A DNA stretch of 22,090 bases, from the NCBI GenBank assembly GCA_035295665.1, contig DATGIQ010000624.1:1-22090 (forward strand), given 5' to 3'. Positions 1 through 7,808 of this stretch are shown piece after piece; the stretch's first letter is position 1, and each line of letters begins with the position of its first letter. Source of the DNA: DATGIQ01 sp035295665 (GTDB taxonomy: Bacteria; Planctomycetota; Planctomycetia; Gemmatales; Gemmataceae). Below the pieces are notes generated by a model, which worked only from the letters and a program-made list of their open reading frames with translations, was not told the DNA's origin and searched no databases. The position numbers and the translations under genes were made by a program.

Positions 1-1734
1 CTTCCCAACGTTGACGAAGTTCAAAAAGCTATTGAGCCCGCCCAGGTCCGGTAGACGGTTCAGATAGAGCTGGTACCAGCCGTTGATCTGGTGCGTCTGG
101 GCTTCGGTGCTGGCAACAATCCCGTGAACGAGCGGCTCCAGGGATGGGGCACGGACATAGTCGGGCAGCTGAATGTTGTCGACTTCGCTGGCGCTGGCGC
201 TGCGGCCCAGGGCATTCTGATAAAGGTCGGTGATGAAATTGGCGGAGTACGTGGCCGAACGGGACACGACGTTGGCCGTGCCGTCCTGACGCAGCTGGCT
301 CCAGGGAGGAGCGACGCTGCTGGCGCCCACGTTCAGGATTTCCAGGTTGCTCGGGGAAAGGAGCGCTCCCTCCGATCCATAATTGCTAAATACAACGGCG
401 ATTTGATAACTGCCATCCCCGGTAAATTGGCCGACGGCGGGGGCATTGTATACCGGCAACGGCGGCGTACCGTTGAAGCCGGGAAATGAGAAGACCGAGT
501 TGCCATTGGTGCCATCAAATCCCTGGAGGACAATTTGCCCCGAACCGCCATTGACGCCGCCCAGGATCACGTCCGCGTGACCGTTGCCTGCGATGTCCGG
601 ACCCACGATGGCCGAGCCATACAGCCCCTGGCCGGGGAACGCGGCCGTCTTCCAGATTTGCTGGCCGTTCGGTGCGACGGCGTACAGGTTGCCGGCAAAG
701 TCATCAAAGACAACATCGAGCTGGCCATTGCCCAGCAAGTCGGCCACGGCCGGGGAACTCTGGACCGGCGCGCTGCCCGTGGTCGATCCGCCGGGACCGG
801 TGACGAAGGGCCAGCCGGGGAGGATGTTCCCGTTGGGGTCAACAGCGTAGACCTCGTTGCCCGGATACGAGTTGCCGTTGCGATAGAAGAGGCCTGTGCC
901 GACGACGACATCGAGAGTGCCGTTGCCCTGCAGATCGGCCAAGACCGGAGCGGACCAAATAACCTGATCGGTTTGGATTACCCACTCCCGTTTTCCTTCC
1001 CAGGACAAGCAATCGATGCGTCCCCCTGCCCAGTAGAACTGAGATGGGGCCGAGTCGCCGCCCACGACTACTTCCAAGCGACCGTCGCGGTTGAGGTCGC
1101 CGATGGCTACGCCGCTGAAATCGGTGTCGTCGTTGTTGAAGCGCCAAAAGACAGAGCCATCGGGACGGAAGGCCGTGATCTCGTGGTTGAACGAAGAGAC
1201 CACAATATCGGGATTGCCGTTGTTCTCCAAGTCGCCGGCCGCGATCGAGCCGAAAACGCCATCAATGGTTGGGTCGGAAGAAGGAGCTTCGCCCGGAGAC
1301 TGAACGCTGCGTGGCCAACCGGGAAGGATGGTGCCCGTCTGGGCGTTCCAGCCGAACACGATGCCGTGGGCATTGCCGGCGAACAGAGCGAGGCCCGAGG
1401 GCAAATTGACGAGGGCGGGAGTCGAGTAGAACGGCACGCCGGCGCCGAACGCGCCGGTGTAATACTGCAAAATCTGTTGAAAGTTCCCGGTGCTCTTGTT
1501 GTATTTGTAGGCGTAGATATTTCCGTCGCCACCCGGTGTGATGATTTCCTGCTGGCCGTCTCCGAAGAGATCGTGGACGATGGGGGATGGAGTAAAGGGC
1601 CCTTTCGAGAAATCCCACGCACTGTTGGCCCCGGGTAGATTGATGTTGGCCATCAGCGCTGGCGAAGAGGGGTTGTACCGACTTTCCAATATTTCAAACC
1701 ACAACCGGACAGGGCGACGGGATCGCTGCGACAT
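1..1734 (-). CDS. FG-GAP/VCBS repeat protein with DUF4214 region, C-terminus beyond window edge
   Basis: An uninterrupted minus-strand frame of 578 codons runs off the left edge without a stop, so the protein is partial at its C-terminus. Start ATG is at 1734, with GGAGGAG seven bases upstream. Residues 13-24 read FEILESRYNPSS, resembling the LExRxxPS motif found near the N-terminus of many planctomycete exported proteins. About seven FG-GAP/VCBS-like units follow, with cores near residues 53 (HDLFGDGQQEI), 167 (AGDLENNGNPDIVV), 211 (IGDLNRDGRLEVVVGG), 265 (ADLQGNGTLDVVVG), 330 (ADLLGNGQLDVVF), 378 and 434. Such units form calcium-binding beta-propeller blades in extracellular proteins. Residues 499-578 (FITDLYQNALGRSASASEV, then WYQLYLNRLPDLGGL) look like one and a half DUF4214 repeats. 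A surface or secreted adhesion or binding role is likely; no enzymatic domain is visible in the part present. The repeat family is fairly certain, the ligand unknown. Confidence 0.9.
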   Translation of the reverse strand, partial: MSQRSRRPVRLWFEILESRYNPSSPALMANINLPGANSAWDFSKGPFTPSPIVHDLFGDGQQEIITPGGDGNIYAYKYNKSTGNFQQILQYYTGAFGAGVPFYSTPALVNLPSGLALFAGNAHGIVFGWNAQTGTILPGWPRSVQSPGEAPSSDPTIDGVFGSIAAGDLENNGNPDIVVSSFNHEITAFRPDGSVFWRFNNDDTDFSGVAIGDLNRDGRLEVVVGGDSAPSQFYWAGGRIDCLSWEGKREWVIQTDQVIWSAPVLADLQGNGTLDVVVGTGLFYRNGNSYPGNEVYAVDPNGNILPGWPFVTGPGGSTTGSAPVQSSPAVADLLGNGQLDVVFDDFAGNLYAVAPNGQQIWKTAAFPGQGLYGSAIVGPDIAGNGHADVILGGVNGGSGQIVLQGFDGTNGNSVFSFPGFNGTPPLPVYNAPAVGQFTGDGSYQIAVVFSNYGSEGALLSPSNLEILNVGASSVAPPWSQLRQDGTANVVSRSATYSANFITDLYQNALGRSASASEVDNIQLPDYVRAPSLEPLVHGIVASTEAQTHQINGWYQLYLNRLPDLGGLNSFLNFVNVGK

Positions 1735-1857
1735 AGGGGCACTCCTCCAGACTGAAGCGATGATTTGGCAGCCCCTGGTAGCCGGCTCCAAAGCCACTAC
1801 CGAGGTGATGACACCCGTACTGCATCGTGCCGCCACGGATCGCTCACGTAAGTGGAT

Positions 1858-1863
1858 ATTATA
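1858..1863 (-). promoter_or_regulatory. candidate -10 box for the FG-GAP gene
   Basis: On the minus strand the 232-bp gap between the SDR stop and the FG-GAP start contains a perfect TATAAT about 125 bases upstream of the ATG. The expected -35 region (around GTCAAA) is a poor match to TTGACA, so this is only a candidate. Nothing else is recognisable in the gap apart from a short G+C-rich stem near 1939-1965 that lacks a T-run. Confidence 0.25.
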
Positions 1864-1966
1864 AACCCAAGCTTACGTTTCATTTGACGATTTGGCAAAA
1901 TCCAACGAGAGTTCTTACATCTTACGACCCACGACAAGGTTGCGGTTCTTGCCCGGCAACCGTCAT

Positions 1967-2746
1967 CTACAGCCGCTGGATATGGAATCCGCCATCGATA
2001 GGAATGGAATTTCCTGTGCTGAATGGAAGTTGTCCTGTCACCAAAGCCGTGACAGCTTTGCCGATGTCGTCGGGGGTGCCCCAGCGCCGGATCGGAGTCA
2101 GTCCGTCCCGGATGCGGCGGTCGTACGCTTCTCTCACACCGGCCGTCATGTCGGTATCGATGATCCCCGGACAGACTTCGTAGACTGCGATCCCGTATTC
2201 CGCCAGGCGAACGGCAAAGAGCTTCGTGACCATGCTCAGGCCGGCCTTCGAAACACAGTAATCGCCCCGGTTGGTGGAAACCGTGTAGGACGAGAGACTG
2301 GAAATGTTCACGAGGGTGGGATGAACCATCTGGGGGAGGAGCCGGATCATTTCGCGGGCCACCCGTTGGCACAGGAAATACGGCCCGCGCAGGTTCACGG
2401 CCAAGACGCGATCCCAGCTTTCCTCAGTAGCTTCCAGGAGATCGCGGCGGCCCGGTGAGGTGATGCCAGCATTATTGACGAGGACGTCGATTCGACCCCA
2501 GCGGGCCAGCACGGCATCGACCATGCGGTCGCGGTCGGTGGCGGTACTGACGTCGCCGCGGCAAAGAAGGGTGTCGCGCGATCGGCCAATCTGGGCTTGC
2601 GTCTGCCGGGCTGCGTCTTCATTGCCCGCAAAATTGATGGCCACAGCGTAGCCGTGCTGCGCCAGCTCCAGGCAAATGCTCCGGCCGATGCCGCGGCTGC
2701 CGCCGGTCACCAGGGCGACGGGGGGCTGGACCTTCTTGCGCGGCAT
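1967..2746 (-). CDS. SDR family NAD(P)-dependent oxidoreductase (FabG-like)
   Basis: 259 residues, the usual size of a classical short-chain dehydrogenase/reductase. TGGSRGIG at residues 15-22 is the dinucleotide-binding glycine motif. NNAG follows near residue 91. The catalytic set is Ser in NISSLSSY and the YxxxK motif in YCVSK near residues 182-186. The C-terminal IPIDGG segment is typical of FabG-type members. The family catalyses NAD(P)H-dependent carbonyl/alcohol interconversion; the substrate cannot be read from the sequence. The ATG lies only three bases after the stop of the upstream TIM-barrel gene, so the two are almost certainly co-transcribed. Together they suggest a small sugar or polyol oxidation/isomerisation module rather than fatty-acid synthesis, but that is inference from context. 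Confidence 0.92.
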   Translation of the reverse strand: MPRKKVQPPVALVTGGSRGIGRSICLELAQHGYAVAINFAGNEDAARQTQAQIGRSRDTLLCRGDVSTATDRDRMVDAVLARWGRIDVLVNNAGITSPGRRDLLEATEESWDRVLAVNLRGPYFLCQRVAREMIRLLPQMVHPTLVNISSLSSYTVSTNRGDYCVSKAGLSMVTKLFAVRLAEYGIAVYEVCPGIIDTDMTAGVREAYDRRIRDGLTPIRRWGTPDDIGKAVTALVTGQLPFSTGNSIPIDGGFHIQRL

Positions 2747-2749
2747 GCC

Positions 2750-3514
2750 TCACACCAGGCTATCGAGTAGATATTTGAGCTTGCGTACCTCGGCATCCAT
2801 GGCAAACGGCGCGTCGGGGATGTCGCAGATCTCGACGGTCAGGAGCCGATCGTAGTTGTACCGGGTCAGGTGCGAGATAATTCGGCCATACTCCACCTCG
2901 CCCTGGCCGACCCGTACCTGGAACTGTTCGGGGCTGCGACCGGTGTCGCGCAGATGAACATGGCGGACATAGGGAAAGACGGCATCGAAGCTTTTGCCCT
3001 GATTCGGGCCGGCAATGTAATGGCTCGGATCGAGCGTCAGTCCCAGGCCGGGTACACGCTTACACAGCTCGACCGCAGTCTCGGGAATTTCCGTGAGCGT
3101 GCCGATGCGCGTTTCCACCGTCAAGGCAATCCCTTCCAGGCTCGCCAGATGGACCAGAGCGCCCAGCCGTTTGACCTCGGCGTCGATGCCGCTGCCGGAA
3201 GAGGCGGCCGGGATGGTGATCACTGCTACCATGGAGAGCCGGGCGAGATGGCAAAGCGCTTGAAGCTGGCGCTGATAGGCTGCTTGGTCCGGAGCATCGA
3301 TCTCGACACTGAAGGCAGCCGGGCTCAGGCTCGGACCGATGCGGATGCGCTGGGCGGCGATGCCCACATCCTCGACCACTTCCGACGGCCGAAGGTGTGG
3401 TCCTTGTTCATGGATAGCCACATCGACCTTGCTGAACTCCAGCTCGGCAATTTTGCGCAGGGCCTGGTCGAGCGGGGAGCGAGCAAAACAAAGCGTAGAA
3501 CATGCAACGTACAC
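2750..3514 (-). CDS. sugar phosphate isomerase/epimerase family protein (xylose isomerase-like TIM barrel)
   Basis: The frame is open to an ATG at 3559 (269 residues). A GTG at 3514 has GGAGG five bases upstream and begins at YVACSTLCFARSPL, a natural first beta strand for this family, so the 254-residue form is preferred. Metal-site residues of the AP-endonuclease-2/xylose-isomerase barrel are visible: Glu in LTVETRIG, Asp/His in LDPSHYIAGPN, His in RHVHLRD, and Glu in LTVEICD near the C-terminus. Members isomerise or epimerise sugars or keto-acids using a divalent metal in the cytoplasm; the substrate is unknown. It is first in a tight operon with the SDR gene (three-base gap). It is transcribed divergently from the small helical protein gene at 3657, leaving about 140 bp for both promoters. 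Confidence 0.88.
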   Translation of the reverse strand: MYVACSTLCFARSPLDQALRKIAELEFSKVDVAIHEQGPHLRPSEVVEDVGIAAQRIRIGPSLSPAAFSVEIDAPDQAAYQRQLQALCHLARLSMVAVITIPAASSGSGIDAEVKRLGALVHLASLEGIALTVETRIGTLTEIPETAVELCKRVPGLGLTLDPSHYIAGPNQGKSFDAVFPYVRHVHLRDTGRSPEQFQVRVGQGEVEYGRIISHLTRYNYDRLLTVEICDIPDAPFAMDAEVRKLKYLLDSLV

Positions 3515-3656
3515 GGCTGCCTCCGTGTGTTGAGGAAATCGGCACGTGATGGACGCCATTGTCAGAGCCGCGGCTTATACCGTCCTGTCGCATCGGAGGC
3601 AAGAGCAGCACAAGGCTCATTTGCAATTTCCAGAGGTTCCGATTAAGGAAGGATCT

Positions 3657-4013
3657 ATGCGACCAATTCCGTCTTCACCCGCTGTCCTCCCCGCAACTTG
3701 GGCCCAGGTCCTGGATCAAGTCGAGGCAACACTACGCGTGGCAGAGAACGAGGCTGGCCAGCGTGGTGAGGCCATCCGTCAGTTTGCCTCCGCACCAGCC
3801 AGCGATCCGGAGCGCGCCGCCTCCTGGCAGCAAAGTCTGGAACGGGTCCAGGAACGGTTGCAAGGTTGGCCGGCCATGCTCCACCAAGCAGATCAGGAGG
3901 CGGCAGAAGCGGATGGTGTTCTCCAGGCAGCGGAAGAAGCGCTCCGCGATTGGCTGAATGCCGCAGAGGCATTGGGCCAAAGACTGGCAAAGGGGGGCAA
4001 GCCTGAAGTATGA
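3657..4013 (+). CDS. small alpha-helical hypothetical protein
   Basis: 118 residues from an ATG at 3657 preceded by AAGGAAGGA six or so bases away; a longer in-frame start at 3546 lacks such a site and overlaps the divergent promoter region. The protein is rich in Ala, Glu, Gln and Arg with very little beta-forming sequence. Runs such as QVEATLRVAENEAGQ and SLERVQERLQGW, and a C-terminal helix rich in acidic residues, suggest a coiled coil or helical bundle. There is no signal peptide or membrane segment. I do not recognise the family. It lies about 160 bp upstream of ispD on the same strand, separated by a strong hairpin, so co-transcription is uncertain. Confidence 0.6.
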   Translation: MRPIPSSPAVLPATWAQVLDQVEATLRVAENEAGQRGEAIRQFASAPASDPERAASWQQSLERVQERLQGWPAMLHQADQEAAEADGVLQAAEEALRDWLNAAEALGQRLAKGGKPEV

Positions 4014-4034
4014 TGAGGCCAGCGGGACGGTACC

Positions 4035-4100
4035 GCTTGCAAGCCCGACGCGCCAGCGAAGGAGCGCAGAATCCTTCGCTCGCACGTCAGGCTTGTAAGC
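4035..4100. repeat. long imperfect palindrome (29-bp arms) upstream of ispD
   Basis: The left arm 4035-4063 begins GCTTGCAAGCCCGACG and the right arm 4072-4100 is its reverse complement with four mismatches, three of which keep G-U type pairing in one strand; the loop is eight bases. There is no T-run, so it is not an obvious intrinsic terminator. The motif AAGCCYGACG...AGCGAAGGA resembles repetitive palindromes I associate with planctomycete intergenic regions, which would need a genome-wide count to confirm. Confidence 0.7.
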
Positions 4101-4169
4101 TGCCGAACTCCCCACGGACATTTATCCACGAGATCGTCTGGGCTCCGGTCGCCCTTTGGGAGGTGCTTC

Positions 4170-4928
4170 ATGGCCAAGTTCGCAGTGATCCTTCCCGCCG
4201 CGGGTCAATCCTCTCGGTTTCGCGACAAGGAAAAGAAGCCCTTCGCTGTCCTCGATGGCCGAGCCGTATGGTTGCGTTCGGCCGAGCTGTTCATCACCCG
4301 CTCCGATGTCTGCCAATGCATCATCGTCGTGGCCAAGAATGACCAGGAGCTGTTCCGCCGCCGCTATGGGGCCAACCTCGCCTTCATGAACGTCCAGATC
4401 GCCGACGGCGGAACGGAGCGCTTCGAATCGGTTGCCAACGCCCTGGCTCTGGTCAAACCGGAGGCCGACTTCATCGCCATCCACGATGCCGTTCGGCCGT
4501 GCTTGACGGAGGAGCTGATCAACGCGGTCTTCGCCGAGGCGGAGAAGAGCGGAGCCGCCCTCCTGGCCATTCCCGTGGCCGATACCGTAAAGCGCGTGGA
4601 TGCCCAACGGCAGGTCCAGGAAACCGTGCCACGCCAGGGGCTCTGGCTTACCCAAACACCCCAGGTCTTCGGCCGCGACCTGCTTACCGCCGTCTATGCC
4701 CAGCGCAGCAAAGCAAGTGCGGAGACCACCGACGACGCCCAGCTCGTCGAAGCCGCCGGGCACAAGGTCCACGTCGTCGAAGGTTCCTCAACCAATCTAA
4801 AGATTACAACCAAAGCGGATCTGTACCTGGCTGAAGCGGTGCTCAAGTCGCGTCCCAAGCCAAAACCCAGCGGTCCGATCCATCCGTTTGCCGAAGAAGA
4901 GATGTGGGGCGGCCGGCCCAAGAAGTAG
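4170..4928 (+). CDS. ispD: 2-C-methyl-D-erythritol 4-phosphate cytidylyltransferase
   Basis: 252 residues. It catalyses transfer of CMP from CTP to methylerythritol 4-phosphate, the third step of the MEP isoprenoid pathway, in the cytoplasm. The nucleotide-binding N-terminus reads LPAAGQSSRFRDKEKKPF (residues 9-26) with the conserved Arg and Lys. Family signatures follow in order: GGTERFESVANAL, HDAVRP near 109-114, PVADTVKRV near 136-144, LTQTPQVFGRDLL, TDDAQLVEAAGH, and NLKITTKADL. The C-terminus carries about 25 extra residues ending in a Trp-Gly-Gly basic tail, beyond the usual 225-235 residue core. GGGAGGTG lies five bases before the ATG. It stands alone: no ispF or dxr neighbour is visible. 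Confidence 0.95.
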   Translation: MAKFAVILPAAGQSSRFRDKEKKPFAVLDGRAVWLRSAELFITRSDVCQCIIVVAKNDQELFRRRYGANLAFMNVQIADGGTERFESVANALALVKPEADFIAIHDAVRPCLTEELINAVFAEAEKSGAALLAIPVADTVKRVDAQRQVQETVPRQGLWLTQTPQVFGRDLLTAVYAQRSKASAETTDDAQLVEAAGHKVHVVEGSSTNLKITTKADLYLAEAVLKSRPKPKPSGPIHPFAEEEMWGGRPKK

Positions 4929-4973
4929 TGGGCAGACGTGCGTGGACAGACGCCCAGCATCCGCCGGCGGGAG

Positions 4974-5029
4974 GTGCGAAAAAGGTGTCTGGAACTTTGA
5001 AGTCCGCGTTCCAGACACCTTTTTTGCAC
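4974..5029. terminator. strong stem-loop after ispD, terminator or REP-like palindrome
   Basis: Arms 4974-4995 and 5008-5029 are reverse complements over 22 bp with one mismatch, around a 12-base loop. The core is AAAAAGGTGTCTGGAAC paired with GTTCCAGACACCTTTTTT, so each strand has a stem followed by or containing a T-run and could act as an intrinsic terminator. It begins 45 bases after the ispD stop. The GGTGTC(T/A)GGAAC core resembles short palindromes that I associate with REP-type repeats in several bacterial phyla; that part is recollection. Confidence 0.75.
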
Positions 5030-5131
5030 CCTGGCATTGCCTTTGCTCAGAAAATAACATCGAGCTGGACCGTGCGCACCGAGACGGCGGCGGTCGAAAC
5101 TGGCCCTTTCGGGCAAAAGAATTAAAAAAAA

Positions 5132-5272
5132 ATGAGTCTAGCTCTTGAAAGTCGCGCAGCAGATTGGCAAACTCTAAGGGTTTGGTGGTACGAGAATACC
5201 GGGCGATGCGATGTGTACGAATGTAGAGGTATCCCGAACCCTTCTGAAGATCGCTGGCAGTTGCTAGAGTGA
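5132..5272 (+). CDS. possible 46-residue small protein upstream of the kinase
   Basis: A short open frame from ATG 5132 to TGA 5270-5272, ending 56 bases before the kinase start. The product is rich in Trp, Glu and Arg, with WQTLRVWWYENTGRCDVY in the middle and two Cys, and looks more protein-like than random. Against it: there is no Shine-Dalgarno (nine A residues precede the ATG), and its third codon positions are less G/C-rich than in the neighbouring genes. It could be a leader peptide, a decayed gene end, or chance. The rest of the 5030-5328 stretch shows no other gene. Confidence 0.25.
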   Translation: MSLALESRAADWQTLRVWWYENTGRCDVYECRGIPNPSEDRWQLLE

Positions 5273-5328
5273 AGTGTTAACGCCAACGCGGCCCAAGGAT
5301 TGATCTGCGTCCGCGAAAGGGTGGGTCG

Positions 5329-7644
5329 ATGGGCGCACCGGCTACTGTTGACGAATTCCTCGGTTTGGTGCGCAAGAGCGGCATCATTGATGATAAACGC
5401 CTTGCTCCCTACACGGAGACTGCGCGCATCGCGCCGCTGCCGAATCAGCCCAAAGAGCTTGCCGACCGCCTCGTGCGCGATGGCTTGCTCACGCATTTTC
5501 AAGCAGAGCAATTCCTGCAAGGAAAGTGGCGCCGGTTCACGATCGGCAATTACAAAGTCCTTGAACGGATCGGCTCCGGCGGGATGGGAAGCGTTTTTCT
5601 GTGTGAACACAAGTTCATGCGCCGCCGGGCTGCCGTCAAGATTCTTCCGACTTCCCAATCCAATGATGCGTCGGCCCTGGAGCGATTTTACCGTGAAGCT
5701 CGAGCGGTCGCGGCCCTGGACCATCCGAATATCGTTCGCGCCTACGACATCGATCAGGATGAAAACCTGCATTTCCTCGTGATGGAGTATGTGGACGGAT
5801 CGAGCCTTCAGGAAATCGTCCACCGCAGCGGGCCGCTCAACCCCATCCGGAGTGCTCACTACATCAGCCAGGCCGCGCTAGGGCTGCAACATGCCCACGA
5901 AGTTGCTGCCCTGGTCCATCGCGATATCAAACCTGGCAACATCATCGTCGATCGCGCGGGCACAGTTAAAGTTCTGGACCTGGGCCTGGCGCGGTTCTTT
6001 TACGACGAAGATGATCTCCTGACCAAGAAATTCGACGAAAACGTCCTGGGGACAGCCGACTACCTGGCTCCCGAGCAGGCGCTGGATAGCCACAGCGTCG
6101 ATATTCGCGGGGACATTTACAGCTTGGGCGGCACCTTCTATTTTTGCCTGACGGGGGTTCCTCCCTTCGCCGAGGGGAACGTGGCGCAGAAGCTGATCTG
6201 GCATCAGACGCGCCAGCCGAAGCCGATTCGAGCCTTCCGCGGCGACGTGCCGGAGGCGATGATCGCCGTCATCAACAAAATGTTGTCCAAGGACCCGAAC
6301 CAGCGTTACCAAACACCGATTGAAGTCGTTCAAGCGCTCTTACCCTGGACCCAGCACACCATTCCGCCGCCGGCCGAGAGCGAAATGCCCCGGCTGAGTT
6401 TGGCCGCCCGTGGCCGCAGCCGCGGGGAGTTGGCTTCCTCGCTGACGACGCCGACGCCCTCGTCTCCGATGCTTTCGCGGGTGCGGAAAATCTGGCAGGT
6501 GCCCGGCGGCGTGACTCCGCAACCGGATGCGCCCGCCGTGCCCGCTCCGCCGGCACCAACGGCGAAACCGGCGGCCGCCAAGGCGGCGGAACCGAAACCT
6601 GCAGCCAAGCCGCTAGCGGGCATTACCGCGCCAGCCGCACAAAAGCCCGCAGCCGCGGCCGAACCGATCGTCCCTGCCGAGATTGGCTTGGCCGAGCCAT
6701 TGGAGAATGACGTCCCGGTGTCGCAGGCATCTGCGCCGCCGCCCATCGAACAAGAAGATTCCGTCCCGTGGGTGGAGCTGGCACCGGAGACGGAAAACCT
6801 CACCGCGAAGGCGAATACCGATCCCCATCCGCCAAAGAAGCCGGCTTCGCGCCGGCCGCGCCGCAGCAAAGCAATGGTTCATGCCAAACCCAAGACCCAG
6901 CAGTGGTGGTGGTTGGGAGGAATCGGGGGAGCGATCCTGCTGGCCTTGGCAGGGATCCTGGTTTGGCGGTTGTCTTCCGGCCGCACGCACAAGGATGCCG
7001 ACGCGCTGGCCGAGCGGCCGCCCTTATTTGTGAGCCACACCGGTTCGGAGAATGCGTTCCGTACCGTCAAGGAGGCACTGGAGGCGGCCAAGGACAAGGA
7101 TCACATCATTCTTTCGGACCCAGTGATCACGGAGCGGCTGGAGTTGACCGGCTCAAAAAAGGAAGTGGTCATCGAAGCGAAGCCGGGCAGAACGGTCGTT
7201 TGGCAATTCCCGGATAGCGACCCGAGTGGAATCGTCCTGAACGGTGTCGCGAACCTCCGGATTCGAGGGCTCACGTTGGACGGACGCAACCGCGTCGATC
7301 AAATCTTGCTCGTCACCGGCCGGAGCCCCGGTCTAACGCTGGAAGACATTCAGCTACGCGGTTTTCGCAAGGCCGGAATCGTCGTCGTCAATGCGGCCGG
7401 CAAACGGCATGAGCCGATTACGTTCCTTCGCGTCCATGCACCGACCAAGGAGAAGAAAGAGGCGGCCATCGTGTTCGCGGCCGACCCGAAAGTCAGTCCC
7501 AAGATCAACGAGCACTTCGTGATCGCGGAATCAAAATTCGACGGTCCCTATGTGACGCCGGTCCGGATAATCGATCCGAACGCGATCCGGGACGTTCAGT
7601 TCAACCAAAACACACCAATGAACCTGACCCAGACGCCCAAGTGA
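5329..7644 (+). CDS. transmembrane Ser/Thr protein kinase with extracytoplasmic beta-helix-like domain
   Basis: 771 residues. Residues 1-68 (DEFLGLVRKSGIID, then LADRLVRDGLLTHFQAEQFL) form the helical N-terminal segment common to planctomycete kinases. The Hanks-type kinase domain spans about 75-340: glycine loop IGSGGMGSVF (81-90), catalytic Lys104 in AAVKIL, HRDIKPGN (197-204), metal-binding DLG at 217-219 in place of DFG, and GTADYLAPEQ at 241-250. A Pro/Ala/Lys-rich linker runs from about 345 to 522. One membrane helix (GGIGGAILLALAGILVW) sits near 529-546. Residues 565-771 contain short beta repeats (IVLNGVANLRIRGLTLDG, then LEDIQLRGFRKAGIVVV), resembling a right-handed parallel beta-helix and probably outside the cytoplasm as a sensor or anchor. 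All ATP-site residues are present, so it is probably active. It is monocistronic and convergent with pheT. Ligand and substrates are unknown. Confidence 0.93.
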   Translation: MGAPATVDEFLGLVRKSGIIDDKRLAPYTETARIAPLPNQPKELADRLVRDGLLTHFQAEQFLQGKWRRFTIGNYKVLERIGSGGMGSVFLCEHKFMRRRAAVKILPTSQSNDASALERFYREARAVAALDHPNIVRAYDIDQDENLHFLVMEYVDGSSLQEIVHRSGPLNPIRSAHYISQAALGLQHAHEVAALVHRDIKPGNIIVDRAGTVKVLDLGLARFFYDEDDLLTKKFDENVLGTADYLAPEQALDSHSVDIRGDIYSLGGTFYFCLTGVPPFAEGNVAQKLIWHQTRQPKPIRAFRGDVPEAMIAVINKMLSKDPNQRYQTPIEVVQALLPWTQHTIPPPAESEMPRLSLAARGRSRGELASSLTTPTPSSPMLSRVRKIWQVPGGVTPQPDAPAVPAPPAPTAKPAAAKAAEPKPAAKPLAGITAPAAQKPAAAAEPIVPAEIGLAEPLENDVPVSQASAPPPIEQEDSVPWVELAPETENLTAKANTDPHPPKKPASRRPRRSKAMVHAKPKTQQWWWLGGIGGAILLALAGILVWRLSSGRTHKDADALAERPPLFVSHTGSENAFRTVKEALEAAKDKDHIILSDPVITERLELTGSKKEVVIEAKPGRTVVWQFPDSDPSGIVLNGVANLRIRGLTLDGRNRVDQILLVTGRSPGLTLEDIQLRGFRKAGIVVVNAAGKRHEPITFLRVHAPTKEKKEAAIVFAADPKVSPKINEHFVIAESKFDGPYVTPVRIIDPNAIRDVQFNQNTPMNLTQTPK

Positions 7645-7673
7645 AGCCACGCTTCCTCGTAATTCTCGTTACT

Positions 7674-7788
7674 CCTCGTTCCCAACCTCCGTTTGAGAAT
7701 GTCCTTTTGCGAAACTCTGTTTCGCGTCGCTGCCCCGCGAAACGGGGTTTCGCACCGAACCGCTCGCAGACGGAGTTTGGGAACGAGG
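7674..7788. repeat. nested palindrome cluster between convergent kinase and pheT genes
   Basis: Outer arms 7674-7694 (CCTCGTTCCCAACCTCCGTTT) and 7768-7788 are reverse complements with two mismatches in 21 bp. Inside them are two perfect hairpins of the same design: 7709-7725 (GCGAAAC, TCT, GTTTCGC) and 7737-7753 (GCGAAAC, GGG, GTTTCGC). The whole could fold into a cruciform with two inner arms and could serve as a bidirectional transcription end for the converging genes. The CTCGTTCCCAA core recalls abundant repeats seen in other bacterial genomes (recollection). Confidence 0.75.
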
Positions 7789-7808
7789 AATGAGGAGTAG
7801 ATGCTCAT

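Noticed and set aside
535..1638. 367-codon plus-strand frame across the FG-GAP gene
   Set aside because: It is the shadow of the minus-strand repeat gene, whose translation has a clear domain pattern and a good ribosome binding site; the plus-strand product matches nothing.
1938..1966. GGTTGC/GCAACC stem after the SDR gene as a terminator
   Set aside because: Only six paired bases with a 12-base loop and no T-run on the relevant strand.
5977..5985. DLG instead of DFG in the kinase as a sign of inactivity
   Set aside because: The metal-binding Asp is kept and DLG is, as far as I know, common in planctomycete kinases; all other catalytic motifs are present.
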